Under the pieces are notes generated by a model. The model was not told where the DNA came from. It worked only from the letters and a program-made list of their open reading frames with translations, and did no database searches. The translations under genes were made by a program, and so were the position numbers. Positions 32,386-41,507 of a stretch of 64,000 nucleotides of DNA are shown here, piece after piece (position 1 is the stretch's first letter; each line of letters begins with the position of its first letter). The stretch spans positions 1 to 64,000 of the forward strand of contig NZ_BCZE01000021.1 of assembly GCF_001598555.1 (NCBI RefSeq), written 5' to 3'. Source of the DNA: Novosphingobium rosa NBRC 15208 (GTDB lineage Bacteria; Pseudomonadota; Alphaproteobacteria; Sphingomonadales; Sphingomonadaceae).

Positions 32386-33027
32386 ATGACAGGCATGGCA
32401 CGCGCTCTTGGCCGGCAGCTCCTGCATCCCACGGGATTTGGGGGCCGCCTGACCGGTGCCGTGATGGATATGGCAAACCGCAAGCCGACACGCCTTGCGC
32501 TGGACCTGCTCGCCCCGGGCCCGCATGAAAGGGTGCTCGATGCCGGGTGCGGCACGGGCGCTGCCGCCGAACAACTCCTGCACCGATCAACCTGCCAGAT
32601 CGATTGTGTGGACTGGTCACCCACCATGCTGCGCCGGGCGGAGGCGCGCCTTGGCCACTATCGCAAGCCGCCTCATCTCCACCACGTCACGCTTCATCTG
32701 GGGCAGGTGGGCGCCTTGCCCTTTATCGCCGGTCAGTTTGACGCGGTGCTGGCTCTCAACATGCTCTATTTCTGTGACAGCCAGGGTGTGATGGTCGGCG
32801 ATCTGCGGCGTATGCTGCGCCCCGGCGGCCGCCTGATTGCCTATGTCACCCATCGCGCCGCGATGGGGCGCTGGGCCTTCACCCGCCATGGCACGCATCG
32901 CCTCTTCGACGAGGAGGAACTTGTCAGCGCCCTGATGGAGGGCGGCTTTGCGCGCGAGCAGATTGTCACCATGCCCTGCTCCATCACGCGCTCGATCCAT
33001 GGTATTCTGGTAAGAGCCACGGTGTGA
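32386..33027 (+). CDS. class I SAM-dependent methyltransferase
   Basis: 213 residues from ATG 32386 (ATG 32395 also possible). Motif I is VLDAGCGTGAAAEQLL; DWSPTMLRRAEARL follows; post-motif FDAVLALNMLYF and the LRPGGRLIAYV strand complete the fold. UbiE/methyltransf_11-like, so O-, N- or C-methylation of a small molecule is expected. It sits between the secreted repeat protein and the sigma factor, 4 bp ahead of the latter. Confidence 0.82.
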   Translation: MTGMARALGRQLLHPTGFGGRLTGAVMDMANRKPTRLALDLLAPGPHERVLDAGCGTGAAAEQLLHRSTCQIDCVDWSPTMLRRAEARLGHYRKPPHLHHVTLHLGQVGALPFIAGQFDAVLALNMLYFCDSQGVMVGDLRRMLRPGGRLIAYVTHRAAMGRWAFTRHGTHRLFDEEELVSALMEGGFAREQIVTMPCSITRSIHGILVRATV

Positions 33028-33031
33028 GACG

Positions 33032-33688
33032 ATGAAAGAGGCCGGCATGCTGACCGATCCCGACGACGCAGCCGATGACATGGCGCGAGCCGGCCCGGAC
33101 AATGGGCTGGCCGCGCTCTACCATCGCCATGCCGGCGAACTGCGCCGCTTTCTAGCCGCGCGCAGCGGCGACGCCGATCTGGCCGAGGATCTCTTTCAGG
33201 ACCTGTGGATCAAGGTGGGCGCGCGGCCCTCGGGGCCGGTCAGCGACGGGCGGGCCTATCTCTTTCGCATGGCCAACAATCTCGTGCTCGATCATGCCAG
33301 ATCGCGCCAGCGCGGCATGGCGCGGGATCGGGCATGGATCGACGAGGAGGTCCCGTCCTCGCCGCTGCCGGAAGCAAGGCCCGACCCGGCACCGGATGCC
33401 GAAGCGCAGTTGGCCAAAGCGCAGGAGACGCTGATGCTGACGCGGGCGATGGCCTCGCTGCCACCCGGCGCGCGCCAGGCTTTGCATCTCTACCGCCTCG
33501 AAGAACATAGCCAGCCAGAAGTGGCCAAAATCATGGGAATCAGCCTGAGCGGGGTGGAAAAGCATCTTGCTCTGGCCATGAAACATCTGCGTGCCAAGCT
33601 CCTCGACTGCGGGTTGCTGGGCGCGGCGGCGTCTGAAGGGGCGGAACCACACAGCGGAGGCAAGACGCCAGGGGAGCAATCGTCATGA
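33032..33688 (+). CDS. ECF sigma factor (FecI-like)
   Basis: 218 residues. Region 2 includes LYHRHAGELRRFLAARSGDADLAEDLFQDLWIKV; region 4 is LPPGARQALHLYRLEEHSQPEVAKIMGISLSGVEKHLALAMKHLRAKL. FecI-type factors are released by a FecR anti-sigma when the outer receptor binds its ligand. The 25-residue N-terminal and 25-residue C-terminal extensions look disordered. ATGA overlap with fecR-like gene. Confidence 0.87.
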   Translation: MKEAGMLTDPDDAADDMARAGPDNGLAALYHRHAGELRRFLAARSGDADLAEDLFQDLWIKVGARPSGPVSDGRAYLFRMANNLVLDHARSRQRGMARDRAWIDEEVPSSPLPEARPDPAPDAEAQLAKAQETLMLTRAMASLPPGARQALHLYRLEEHSQPEVAKIMGISLSGVEKHLALAMKHLRAKLLDCGLLGAAASEGAEPHSGGKTPGEQSS

Positions 33689-34626
33689 CCGCGAAGCAGA
33701 CCATCATCGATCAGGCGGCGCACTGGCATGTCGCCAGCATGCGCGACGACATGGACTGGGATGCTTTCACCCGCTGGCTGGAAGAAACCCCCGAACACCG
33801 GACTCGCTATGATGAGATCGCGCGGGCGGACGCGATGCTTCTGGGCAATCGTGAGGCTTTGCGTGCCGGCCGGGCAAGCGACCAACGTCCAGAGCGCCCC
33901 CGCCGCTGGGGCCTGTGGGCTGGCGCGGGGGCGGCGGCTGCCGCAGTCCTGGCCCTTGCTCTCAACCTGCCCAGTGGGCCGAAACCGGCCTCCAGTCATT
34001 ATGTCACCGGGGACACGTCGCGCCAGATCGCCCTCAAGGATGGATCGAGCATCGAGCTGGCCCCCCATAGCCAGATCGATATCGGCGACATGGCGGGGCA
34101 GACGACGGGGCAGGCCATGCGCCTTTCCGGCGGCGCCTATTTCGACATACGCCATGATCCGGCACGGACCATGACCATCGCCGCCGGACCTCTTGAACTG
34201 CGCGATATCGGCACACGCTTCGATGTCCAAACCGATGGAGACAGCGTGCGGGTGGCTGTAGCGCAGGGCAGCGTCTCGGTTACCGCGCCGGAGCTGGAGC
34301 ATACGGTGCCGGTGTCAGGCGGCCACGCGCTGGTCTACGATCATGCCTCATCCCACGCGCAGGTGGAGCCGCTCGACCAACAGGCCGTGGGCACATGGCG
34401 GCACGGGCAATTGTTCTATGACGATACGCCGCTGACACTGGTCGCGCAGGATCTGGAGCGCTATGGTGGCATCCATGTGGACCTGCCCCCCGACTTGCGC
34501 GGACGGCGGTTTTCGGGGGTTTTGACAGTCGGTGAGGGACAGAAGACAGCGCGTGATCTTGCCCGGCTCATGGGGCTGGATCTTGTGCGCGGGGCTGGCG
34601 GCCGCCTGTCCCTGCGGCAGCGCTAA
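33685..34626 (+). CDS. FecR-like anti-sigma regulator
   Basis: 313 residues. A cytoplasmic N-terminal helix (DWDAFTRWLEETPEHRTRYDEIARAD) for sigma binding, one membrane helix at about 72-92 (WGLWAGAGAAAAAVLALAL), and the periplasmic FecR beta domain (GDTSRQIALKDGSSIELAPHSQID, DIGTRFDVQTDGDSVRVAVAQGSVSV). The C-terminal STN-like part receives the signal from the TonB receptor. Its 3' end overlaps the receptor gene by 95 bp if the GTG at 34532 is used. Confidence 0.87.
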   Translation: MTAKQTIIDQAAHWHVASMRDDMDWDAFTRWLEETPEHRTRYDEIARADAMLLGNREALRAGRASDQRPERPRRWGLWAGAGAAAAAVLALALNLPSGPKPASSHYVTGDTSRQIALKDGSSIELAPHSQIDIGDMAGQTTGQAMRLSGGAYFDIRHDPARTMTIAAGPLELRDIGTRFDVQTDGDSVRVAVAQGSVSVTAPELEHTVPVSGGHALVYDHASSHAQVEPLDQQAVGTWRHGQLFYDDTPLTLVAQDLERYGGIHVDLPPDLRGRRFSGVLTVGEGQKTARDLARLMGLDLVRGAGGRLSLRQR

Positions 34627-36910
34627 GGCCGGGCAGGCCCCACCCCAAAGCCACGACTCTGCCATCAACGTGCCTGCCGGTCCCTTGCGGGCAGCGCTGG
34701 CCGAACTCGCGCGCCAGACGGGGATCTCGATCGGCACCGATGGCGTGCTGCCCGATGTGCGGACACAGCCCTGCCGGAACGCCGCCAGCGTCCGTCAGGC
34801 GCTTGCGCGCATGCTGCGCGGAACCGGCACCAGCGCGGTCGCGCTAGGCCCCTCGCTCTGGCGGATCGAGGCGGCGCCCCGCACGCGCACCCGCATCGCC
34901 GAGGCTCTGGCGCCTGCCACCCTGGCGCGCGATCCGATCATCGTGACGGCAGCCAAGCAACCCATCGCCCTGCGTGACATGTCACGCGCGGTCTCGGTTC
35001 TGCGCCTGTCCGACGCGCAGGCCCATGACGCGCAGAGCGCCACCGGGACCATCGCCGCCAACCTTGACGGGCTGACGATGACCGCGCTGGGGCCGGGGCG
35101 CAACCGCATGTTCCTGCGCGGCGTGGCCGACAGCCCCTTCAACGGCACAAGCCAGTCCACCGTGGCGGTGATGATCGACGACACGCGCGTGACCTATGCG
35201 GCGCCCGACCCGGATCTGCGCCTGATCGATGTGGACCGTGTGGAACTGCTCAAGGGGCCGCAGGGCTCGCTCTATGGCACGGGGGCGCTGGGCGGCATCT
35301 ATCACATCGTCACCCGCCGTGCCGAGGTCGACAGCTTTTCCGCCAGCGCGACCGCCGGGGTAAGCGCCATCGCGTCGGGCGGCGTGGGGCCCAGCGGTTC
35401 GGCCACCCTCAACCTGCCGGTGGTCAAGGGCAGCATCGGCCTGCGCCTGGTGGCCTATGCCAGCCAGGAGCCCGGCTGGATCGACACCGGCCCCCGCAAA
35501 GACAGCAACGACACGCTGGTCTCCGGCGAAAGGGCAACGCTGGGCATCGAGACGCGCGGCGGCTGGCGCATCGATGTCAGCGGTCTGGTCCAGCATATCG
35601 ACGCCCGTGACAGCCAGTATGTCTACACGCCCGGCAGCCTGTCGCGCCCTGCACAAATGCCCGAACCCCATGACAATGACCTCTACCATGGCGCGATCAG
35701 GGCCGAAGGGCATATCGGCGCGGTCGATGCGGTGATCGTCTCGGGCCTGTCGTGGCAGGAGGTGCGCGATCGCCTCGATGCGACGGTGGGCGCCCAATCC
35801 TTCGGCCTCGCCGATCCGGGCGCCTTCACCGATGACCGGCATTATCACGTCTGGGACAGCGAGGTCCGCTTCAACGGCGAGCTTGGCTCGATCCGCTGGC
35901 TGGCGGGCCTGTCCTATGTGCTGGCCGGGGAGCATGAGGAGCGCACGCTCGACGCACTCGATGGCAGCGGCGATGGCGGTGGCGGGCTGACCATCGACAC
36001 ATCGCGGCGCACGGCGACCGATACGGGCCTCTATCTCGATGCCTCGCTTTCCTTGACGGCCAGTTTGACGCTTGAGGGCGGCGGTCGGCTGTTTCGCAGC
36101 GCGCTCGATGTGACACGCGCCAGCGCGTCGACCCAGGCCAGGCTGGAAACCACCCGCTTCGGGATCACCCCCTCCGCCGGGCTGACATGGCGCCCGCAGA
36201 GTGGCCGAACCGTCTATCTGCGTTATGATTCCGCCTTCCGGCAAGGCGGCCTGAATTTCGAGAGCAATGGCCAGATCCATCCCTATCCGGGGGACAACAT
36301 CGCAACCATCGCCGCCGGGTGGCGCGAGGAATGGGCTGGAGGCGGCCAGCTGGAACTGGGCGCCTTCTACGATTGGTGGGAAGACCTTCAATCCGACATG
36401 CTGCTGGCAAATGGACTGATCGAAACGCGCACGGCAGGAGACGCGAAGATCATCGGCAGCGAGGTCTCCCTCTCCCTGCCGATCCATGCCTCCTGGCGCC
36501 TGTCCCTGGGGGGCACCGCCCAATCGGCCCATCTTGCCAACAATGTACTGGGGCTGGCTCTGGCGGACACCCGCCTGCCATCCATCCCCGACTATACGCT
36601 GCGCGGAGCCGTGGAACGACAAATCCGCATTGGTCAGGTGCCGGGCCTGCTGCGCCTTTCGCTGCGCTACACGGGGCCGGCTCGCCTGAGTTTCCAGCCG
36701 CAGCTCGACCGCGCCATGGGGCGGGTGCTCGACAGCCTGATCGAAAGCAACTGGACCTGGCCGCGCACCACGCTTGCCATCTCGATCAGCAATCCGCTGG
36801 ATCGGCGCGGCAATGTCTTTGCCTATGGCAATCCCTTTCGCGCGGCGCAGGCCCAATACACGCCCCAGCAGCCGCTGTCGGTCAAGGTAGCGGTGACCCG
36901 CCACTTCTGA
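34532..36910 (+). CDS. TonB-dependent receptor with STN signalling domain
   Basis: 792 residues from GTG 34532 (GTG 34553 is an alternative). Signal peptide, then an STN domain (INVPAGPLRAALAELARQTGISI) that talks to FecR, a plug (DGLTMTALGPGRNRMFLRGVADSPF; VELLKGPQGSLYGTGALGG) and a 22-strand-type barrel ending in the typical C-terminal aromatic (VAVTRHF). It should import a scarce ligand and switch on the ECF factor encoded two genes upstream. Position at the end of the biosynthetic run suggests that the ligand is the cluster's own metal-loaded product; that is inference. Confidence 0.87.
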   Translation: MRDRRQRVILPGSWGWILCAGLAAACPCGSAKAGQAPPQSHDSAINVPAGPLRAALAELARQTGISIGTDGVLPDVRTQPCRNAASVRQALARMLRGTGTSAVALGPSLWRIEAAPRTRTRIAEALAPATLARDPIIVTAAKQPIALRDMSRAVSVLRLSDAQAHDAQSATGTIAANLDGLTMTALGPGRNRMFLRGVADSPFNGTSQSTVAVMIDDTRVTYAAPDPDLRLIDVDRVELLKGPQGSLYGTGALGGIYHIVTRRAEVDSFSASATAGVSAIASGGVGPSGSATLNLPVVKGSIGLRLVAYASQEPGWIDTGPRKDSNDTLVSGERATLGIETRGGWRIDVSGLVQHIDARDSQYVYTPGSLSRPAQMPEPHDNDLYHGAIRAEGHIGAVDAVIVSGLSWQEVRDRLDATVGAQSFGLADPGAFTDDRHYHVWDSEVRFNGELGSIRWLAGLSYVLAGEHEERTLDALDGSGDGGGGLTIDTSRRTATDTGLYLDASLSLTASLTLEGGGRLFRSALDVTRASASTQARLETTRFGITPSAGLTWRPQSGRTVYLRYDSAFRQGGLNFESNGQIHPYPGDNIATIAAGWREEWAGGGQLELGAFYDWWEDLQSDMLLANGLIETRTAGDAKIIGSEVSLSLPIHASWRLSLGGTAQSAHLANNVLGLALADTRLPSIPDYTLRGAVERQIRIGQVPGLLRLSLRYTGPARLSFQPQLDRAMGRVLDSLIESNWTWPRTTLAISISNPLDRRGNVFAYGNPFRAAQAQYTPQQPLSVKVAVTRHF

Positions 36911-37022
36911 ACACAAAAGCCTGATGCCGGGCCCCGCGACTGGGGGAAGCGGGGCATGGCGGCGTCTGGTCACAGGGGGCCTTCTCGATGAGCCGGTCGC
37001 CCCGGATCGGAGGCCGGTGAGA

Positions 37023-37541
37023 ATGCGGGGATGGCGGTTCATTGTTCGGGGCTTGGCCTTGCCTGCGGGTCTTGTGCTGGCTGTATCCTCCAGTTGGGCC
37101 GGGGATCTGGCGCCACTTTCCGTGAGGACGCTTGGAGGAACCAGCCTTTCGCTGCCGCGCGATCTTCCCGCCCCGCATACGCTGGTGCTGCTGGCCTTTC
37201 GCCATGCCGATCAGGCGGGGCTGGCACAATGGGAGGCCAGTCTGGGATTGAGCGGGAACCGGCAGGACTGGCTGGAAATCCCAGTTGTGGGCGTCAGCAA
37301 TCCGATCATCCGCAGCATGATCGTCTCGGGGATGAAAGGCAAGCACCCTTCCGCCGCCGAGCGGAACCATCTGGCGCCGCTCTTCGGTGACAGCGAGGCT
37401 TTTGCCCGGGCCTTCGGCACCAGCGGCACCCAGATCGCCGTGCTGGTGGTGGATCGTGAAGGCCACGTCCTTGCCCATGTTGAGGGTGCTTACGAGGCAA
37501 CCAAGGCGCACATTCTGAATGAAGCCCTGATAGGGCAATAA
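37023..37541 (+). CDS. secreted thioredoxin-fold protein without active cysteines
   Basis: 172 residues from ATG 37023 (GTG 37017 possible). Signal peptide GLALPAGLVLAVSSSWA|GD. The fold resembles AhpC/TlpA redoxins (HTLVLLAFRHADQ, TQIAVLVVDREGHVLAHVEGAY), but the CxxC or peroxidatic Cys position reads RHAD and the mature protein has no cysteine. A binding role rather than a redox role is more likely. Last gene of the co-directional run. Confidence 0.6.
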   Translation: MRGWRFIVRGLALPAGLVLAVSSSWAGDLAPLSVRTLGGTSLSLPRDLPAPHTLVLLAFRHADQAGLAQWEASLGLSGNRQDWLEIPVVGVSNPIIRSMIVSGMKGKHPSAAERNHLAPLFGDSEAFARAFGTSGTQIAVLVVDREGHVLAHVEGAYEATKAHILNEALIGQ

Positions 37542-37613
37542 ACAGGGTTGCCGCGTGAGATCGGAAAAATGGGGGCTGATCCGGCGGCGTATGGGGAAGA
37601 GTGAGGGGGCAAA

Positions 37614-38414
37614 TTGGGGTACCTGGCCGAAACGATAGCGGCATTGCGGGCGCAGAGGGCGCGCGATGCGCCCACCCCGTCATGGCATGAGGATGCCCCG
37701 GCCGATTGGCTGGCCTGGGCGCCGGAAAGTTTTGCGGGGCAGCGCGCAGCCATGATGGAAGCCCTGCGCGAGCGCTTGGAGAGGCTGACCGGCACCCTTG
37801 GCCGCGCTGCTGTCGATCGGGCTCTTAGCGCCATGGCACAGGTGGAACGTGAAAAGTTCATCTGCCCCTGGATCGAGGACATCGCCTATCTGCCGATGCC
37901 TCACGACATCGGTCTGGGGCAGACCATCTCTCATCCCGAAATGGTCGCCGTGTTGGCTGCTGCCGCAGATCCGCGTGGCGGCGACGTGCTGGATGTCGGC
38001 ACGGGATCAGGCTATCAGGCAGCGGTGCTTTCCGGGATGGCCCGGCATGTCACATCCGTCGAAATTCTCGAGCCCCATGCGCGGTTTTCCGGTGAACGCC
38101 TGCGCAGGCTGGGCTTTGCCAACATCGATGTCATGGCCGGCGACGGCGCCGCACTCGGCCTGTTCGAGGAAGAGCGCTTCGACGCCATCGTGGTGGCAGC
38201 CGGGGCGCGCGAGGTGCCCGCTGCCCTGTGCTCGGCCTTGCGGATCGGCGGCAGGCTGGTGATGCCGATTGGCCCGATGCAGGGGGACGAACATCTGGTA
38301 TTGACCGAGCGGCAGTCCTCTCGCGAATTCCGCCATAGTCGCCTGTGCCCGACGCGTTTCGTGCCGTTGACAGGACGCTTTGGACGATCGCCCATGGAAT
38401 GCCTGCAAGGCTGA
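37614..38414 (+). CDS. pcm: protein-L-isoaspartate O-methyltransferase
   Basis: 266 residues from a TTG; the next in-frame ATG is at 37752. Pcm methylates isoaspartyl residues in damaged proteins as a first repair step. Motifs: HDIGLGQTISHPEMVAVL substrate loop, SAM-binding VLDVGTGSGYQAAVLSGM, EILEPHARFSGERL and FDAIVVAAGAREVP. It is about 50 residues longer at the N-terminus than the usual 210-residue enzyme, and that part is helical and basic. Separate promoter likely. Confidence 0.82.
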   Translation: MGYLAETIAALRAQRARDAPTPSWHEDAPADWLAWAPESFAGQRAAMMEALRERLERLTGTLGRAAVDRALSAMAQVEREKFICPWIEDIAYLPMPHDIGLGQTISHPEMVAVLAAAADPRGGDVLDVGTGSGYQAAVLSGMARHVTSVEILEPHARFSGERLRRLGFANIDVMAGDGAALGLFEEERFDAIVVAAGAREVPAALCSALRIGGRLVMPIGPMQGDEHLVLTERQSSREFRHSRLCPTRFVPLTGRFGRSPMECLQG

Positions 38415-38485
38415 GTACCGGCGCGGCGGAACGATCCTGAACCTGGCCTCTTTCAACGTTAATGACCGCCCAGAGGAGGATCAGC

Positions 38486-39217
38486 TTGACCCAGTCCGAC
38501 ACCAGCGCCCTGACCTTGCCTGCCGCCGATGGAGCGGGCGAAGGCCATTACGTCAACCGCATCGGCTGGCTGCGCGCGGCGGTGCTGGGCGCCAATGATG
38601 GCCTGCTCTCGACCGGCAGCCTGATGAGCGGCGTCGCCGCCGCCGCAGTGGCGCCGGGGCAACTGGTGCTGACCGGCGTGGCGGGCATTGTCGCCGGTGC
38701 CATGTCGATGGCAGCGGGCGAGTTCGTTTCCGTCTCAAGCCAGGCAGACACCGAAGCCGCCGACCGGCGCCGGGAAGCGCGGGAGTTGAAGCGGCACCCT
38801 CTTCAGGAAGCAGCGGAATTGAAGGCCATCTACAAGCAGCGCGGGCTCGACGACGCGCTGGCCGGTCAGGTCGCCAGCGCCCTGATGCGAAACGATGCGC
38901 TTGAAGCGCATATGCGCGATGAACTGGGCATCACCGAAGCGAGCACAGCCAATCCCCTTCAGGCGGCGGCGGCTTCCGCCTGCTCATTCGTCACAGGCGG
39001 TCTGGCGCCGCTCCTCGTCGCCCTGTTGCTGCCCGGCCCCCATGTTCTGACCGCGATCATGCTGGTGACCATTGCCATGCTGGCCCTGCTGGGCGCGGTG
39101 GGGGCCAAAGCCGGTGGCGCGCCGATCCTTCCCGGCGTGACGCGCGTTGTCATCTTCGGCACGGTGGCCATGGTCATCACAGCCTTGGCCGGGCATCTTT
39201 TCCACGCAGCGTCCTGA
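38486..39217 (+). CDS. VIT/CCC1-family iron or manganese transporter
   Basis: 243 residues; the TTG at 38486 is preferred because GAGGAGGA lies 6 nt upstream, while the ATG at 38462 has none. VIT proteins export Fe2+/Mn2+ from the cytoplasm. TM1 has LRAAVLGANDGLLSTGSLMSGVAAA, TM2 GIVAGAMSMAAGEFVSVSSQADTE, then the cytoplasmic helical metal-binding domain with Glu-rich ELKRHPLQEAAELKAIYKQRGL, and three further TM helices. Lacks an extra N-terminal ferritin domain. Confidence 0.88.
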   Translation: MTQSDTSALTLPAADGAGEGHYVNRIGWLRAAVLGANDGLLSTGSLMSGVAAAAVAPGQLVLTGVAGIVAGAMSMAAGEFVSVSSQADTEAADRRREARELKRHPLQEAAELKAIYKQRGLDDALAGQVASALMRNDALEAHMRDELGITEASTANPLQAAAASACSFVTGGLAPLLVALLLPGPHVLTAIMLVTIAMLALLGAVGAKAGGAPILPGVTRVVIFGTVAMVITALAGHLFHAAS

Positions 39218-39236
39218 CTGGTCAGCCCGGAGCGGA

Positions 39237-39257
39237 GGGCAACCCCGGTGGTTGCCC
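39237..39257. terminator. bidirectional hairpin between convergent genes
   Basis: GGGCAACC pairs with GGTTGCCC over a 5-nt loop, between the VIT stop and the PepSY stop. T residues are sparse on both sides. Confidence 0.6.
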
Positions 39258-39265
39258 CCCTCACC

Positions 39266-39658
39266 TCATTTCCAGAGCCAGCGGGGTGCCAGATCGCGCG
39301 CTTTGCGAAAGCGCCACATCTGGACATAGAGCCAGATGCCCGAGATCGAGAAGAACATCAGGGCAAAGCCGGTCAGCGTGGAAACCAGAACGCCCAGCGG
39401 GCCGAAGGTTTCGCCCGAATGCAGATGGTGCAGCAGGCCCACAACGTTGCCACCACCCTTCGGCTGCTTGGGGCGGCAGCTCACATCGACCGGGCAGACG
39501 AATGCAGGTTGCAGCTTCGAAAGCTGGACCGGAGTGCCTTTGCCCTCATCCGGTCGGCTCTGGGTTAGAGGGACAATCTGGCTCAGCACGCCTGTGACCG
39601 ACATCCAGAGCATGAAGACACCAAAAAACAGACTCAACCAACGGTGCCATTTGCGCAT
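39266..39658 (-). CDS. small PepSY-type two-helix membrane protein
   Basis: 130 residues. N-terminal helix RKWHRWLSLFFGVFMLWMSVTGVL and C-terminal helix VLVSTLTGFALMFFSISGIWLYVQMW flank a periplasmic loop with two Cys (AFVCPVDVSCRP) and HHLHSGETFGPLG. This matches half of a PepSY-associated TM protein, as found with iron reductase or siderophore systems. Last gene of a three-gene metal operon on this strand. Confidence 0.7.
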   Translation of the reverse strand: MRKWHRWLSLFFGVFMLWMSVTGVLSQIVPLTQSRPDEGKGTPVQLSKLQPAFVCPVDVSCRPKQPKGGGNVVGLLHHLHSGETFGPLGVLVSTLTGFALMFFSISGIWLYVQMWRFRKARDLAPRWLWK

Positions 39659-39686
39659 CGAATTCTCTTTCTGTTGACCCGAATTC

Positions 39687-40625
39687 TCAGGATTTTTGGA
39701 TACTTGGCGCCTGCGGGCGCCAGGGATCGATATGCGCCATCAGGCTCAGCACGGGATGCTGCGCGCGAACGGCATCCTCGGCGCGGTGAACGATGTCATG
39801 GGCCGCCTCGACAGTCAGCTCCGCGTCGATATCGAGGTGGACATCGATGGCCACCAGGTCCCCCATTTTGCGCGTGCGCAGATTGTGGCAGCCCCGCACG
39901 CCCGGCGCCGCCAGAAGCGTCACGCGAATGGCCTCGACCTGCTCGTCGTCGGCAGCCTGATCCATGAGGTCATGCAGCGCCTCCCAACCGAAGCTCCAGC
40001 CCATCTTGAGCACCATGCAGCCCACCACCAGCGCCGCCACGGGATCGAGAAAGGGATAGCCAGCCAGATTGCCGACAATGCCAACCCCCACCACCAGCGA
40101 TGAGGCCGCATCCGAACGGGCGTGCCAGGCATTGGCCACCAGCATCGCCGAACGGACCCGCTGGGCCACGCCGAGCATGTAGCGGAACAGCAATTCCTTC
40201 GAGACCAGCGCCGCCCCGGCGACATAGAGCGCCGACATCTCGACCCTGGGAATGGCGGTGTGGTGTCCGATCTTGACCGCTGCGGTCCAGACCATGCCCG
40301 CCCCCACGATCAGCAGCAGCATCCCCAGAGCCAGCGAGGCGGCGTTCTCGAAGCGGTGATGCCCGTAAGGATGGCGCTCGTCAGGATCGGACCTGGAATG
40401 GGCGGAGACGAAGAGTACCAGAAAATCGGCCACCAGATCGGACAGGGAATGCACCCCATCGGCAATCAGGCCCGCCGATCCCGACAGCAAGCCGACCAGC
40501 ACCTGGAGCGCGGACAGGCAGGTGTTGACCGCCACGCTGACCCAGGTGCTGCGCGAGGCGGCCCGCGCCTTGGCCTCCGGATCGACGGCGTCGTCATCCC
40601 ATTGCGCAACATCACGTTTTGACAT
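39687..40625 (-). CDS. cation diffusion facilitator (CDF) metal efflux protein
   Basis: 312 residues from ATG 40625 (GAAGGGAAG upstream). CDF transporters export divalent metals with proton antiport. Six TM helices; TM2 with SDLVADFLVLF and TM5 with HARSDAASSLVV carry the HxxxD/DxxxD metal site; the linker has DPDERHPYGHHRFE. The C-terminal cytoplasmic domain keeps HDIVHRAEDAVRAQHPVLSLMAHIDP. FieF/MamM-like in style, so Fe, Zn or Mn are likely cargo. Confidence 0.88.
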   Translation of the reverse strand: MSKRDVAQWDDDAVDPEAKARAASRSTWVSVAVNTCLSALQVLVGLLSGSAGLIADGVHSLSDLVADFLVLFVSAHSRSDPDERHPYGHHRFENAASLALGMLLLIVGAGMVWTAAVKIGHHTAIPRVEMSALYVAGAALVSKELLFRYMLGVAQRVRSAMLVANAWHARSDAASSLVVGVGIVGNLAGYPFLDPVAALVVGCMVLKMGWSFGWEALHDLMDQAADDEQVEAIRVTLLAAPGVRGCHNLRTRKMGDLVAIDVHLDIDAELTVEAAHDIVHRAEDAVRAQHPVLSLMAHIDPWRPQAPSIQKS

Positions 40626-40661
40626 CACATCTTCCCTTCAGGACCAGCGCGACAACCAGCG

Positions 40662-41507
40662 TCAGTCCGCCGCATCCCGTCGGCCCAGTATGCGTTCGAG
40701 CGGCAGGCTGACGATCGCCTTCACGATCATATGGTCGGGATTTGTGCCATATCCGCGACCGAGCCCGAAATTGAGCGCCCAATGGCCCAGATCGATGTCC
40801 GCCACGGCAAAGATCGACTGGTCGCTTTCTCCCACGGCGCCGAAATGCGCGAAGCTGCCGGTGCCATTGTAGCTTTCAACACCCAGCGAGACAGCCTTGG
40901 TCATGGCATAGGCCAGTTTGGTGTCGAACTCGACCTCGGGCGAATGCGGCTGCGGGCCCGAAACCACGAAATCAACATTGGCATTCTCGGCCAGCGTCCA
41001 TTTGTTGAGGCGGGTGCCGACAATGCCCTTCAGCTCAGCATTCCACGGATTGACGTCGAGCTTGTGGTTCACATGGCCGATCTCGAAATTGGCGCCCCAC
41101 CACCAGGCCTGCCCTTCGGCACGCGGGGCGATGAATTTGAGCCTGGCCTTCACCCCGCCCGGATCGAGCCGCCCCTGTCCATCCAGTGTGGCCAGCGGCA
41201 GATAGAGGCCAGCCTCGACATTGGGCGTGATGCCATAGGAGAATTCGGGGGTGATCCGCAGCCGGTGCAGTGCTTGCTGCTGGCCGGGATAGTCGTCGGT
41301 ATAGGTCCCATCGGTCACATAGTTGAGATGGGTATCGAGGCCGAAATGGCCCGGCTTGTCCATCTCATCCATATAGACCTGAATTTCCTCGGGCGCCGCC
41401 TTGGCGGGCTGCGCGGCGAGCAGGGCACACCCCATGCATGCCATGGCGAGCTTCCTGATGAGAGGTCCCCCTTGCGCAGCTTTCCCCATCAATGCCTTGC
41501 GCACCAT
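40662..41507 (-). CDS. secreted/outer-membrane beta-rich protein of metal operon
   Basis: 281 residues with a long basic N-terminus and signal peptide (IRKLAMACMGCALLAAQPAKA|AP). The mature protein is made of alternating amphipathic beta strands (FGLDTHLNYVTDG, LRITPEFSYGITPNVEAGLYLPLA, WWWGANFEIGHVNH), as in transporter-like outer-membrane barrels found beside metal efflux genes. First gene of the operon with CDF and PepSY. A Fur-like site lies upstream. Confidence 0.65.
   Translation of the reverse strand: MVRKALMGKAAQGGPLIRKLAMACMGCALLAAQPAKAAPEEIQVYMDEMDKPGHFGLDTHLNYVTDGTYTDDYPGQQQALHRLRITPEFSYGITPNVEAGLYLPLATLDGQGRLDPGGVKARLKFIAPRAEGQAWWWGANFEIGHVNHKLDVNPWNAELKGIVGTRLNKWTLAENANVDFVVSGPQPHSPEVEFDTKLAYAMTKAVSLGVESYNGTGSFAHFGAVGESDQSIFAVADIDLGHWALNFGLGRGYGTNPDHMIVKAIVSLPLERILGRRDAAD

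Noticed and set aside
34982..37042. 686-codon minus frame opposite the STN-TonB receptor
   Set aside because: No motif, and it lies antisense to a well-supported receptor.
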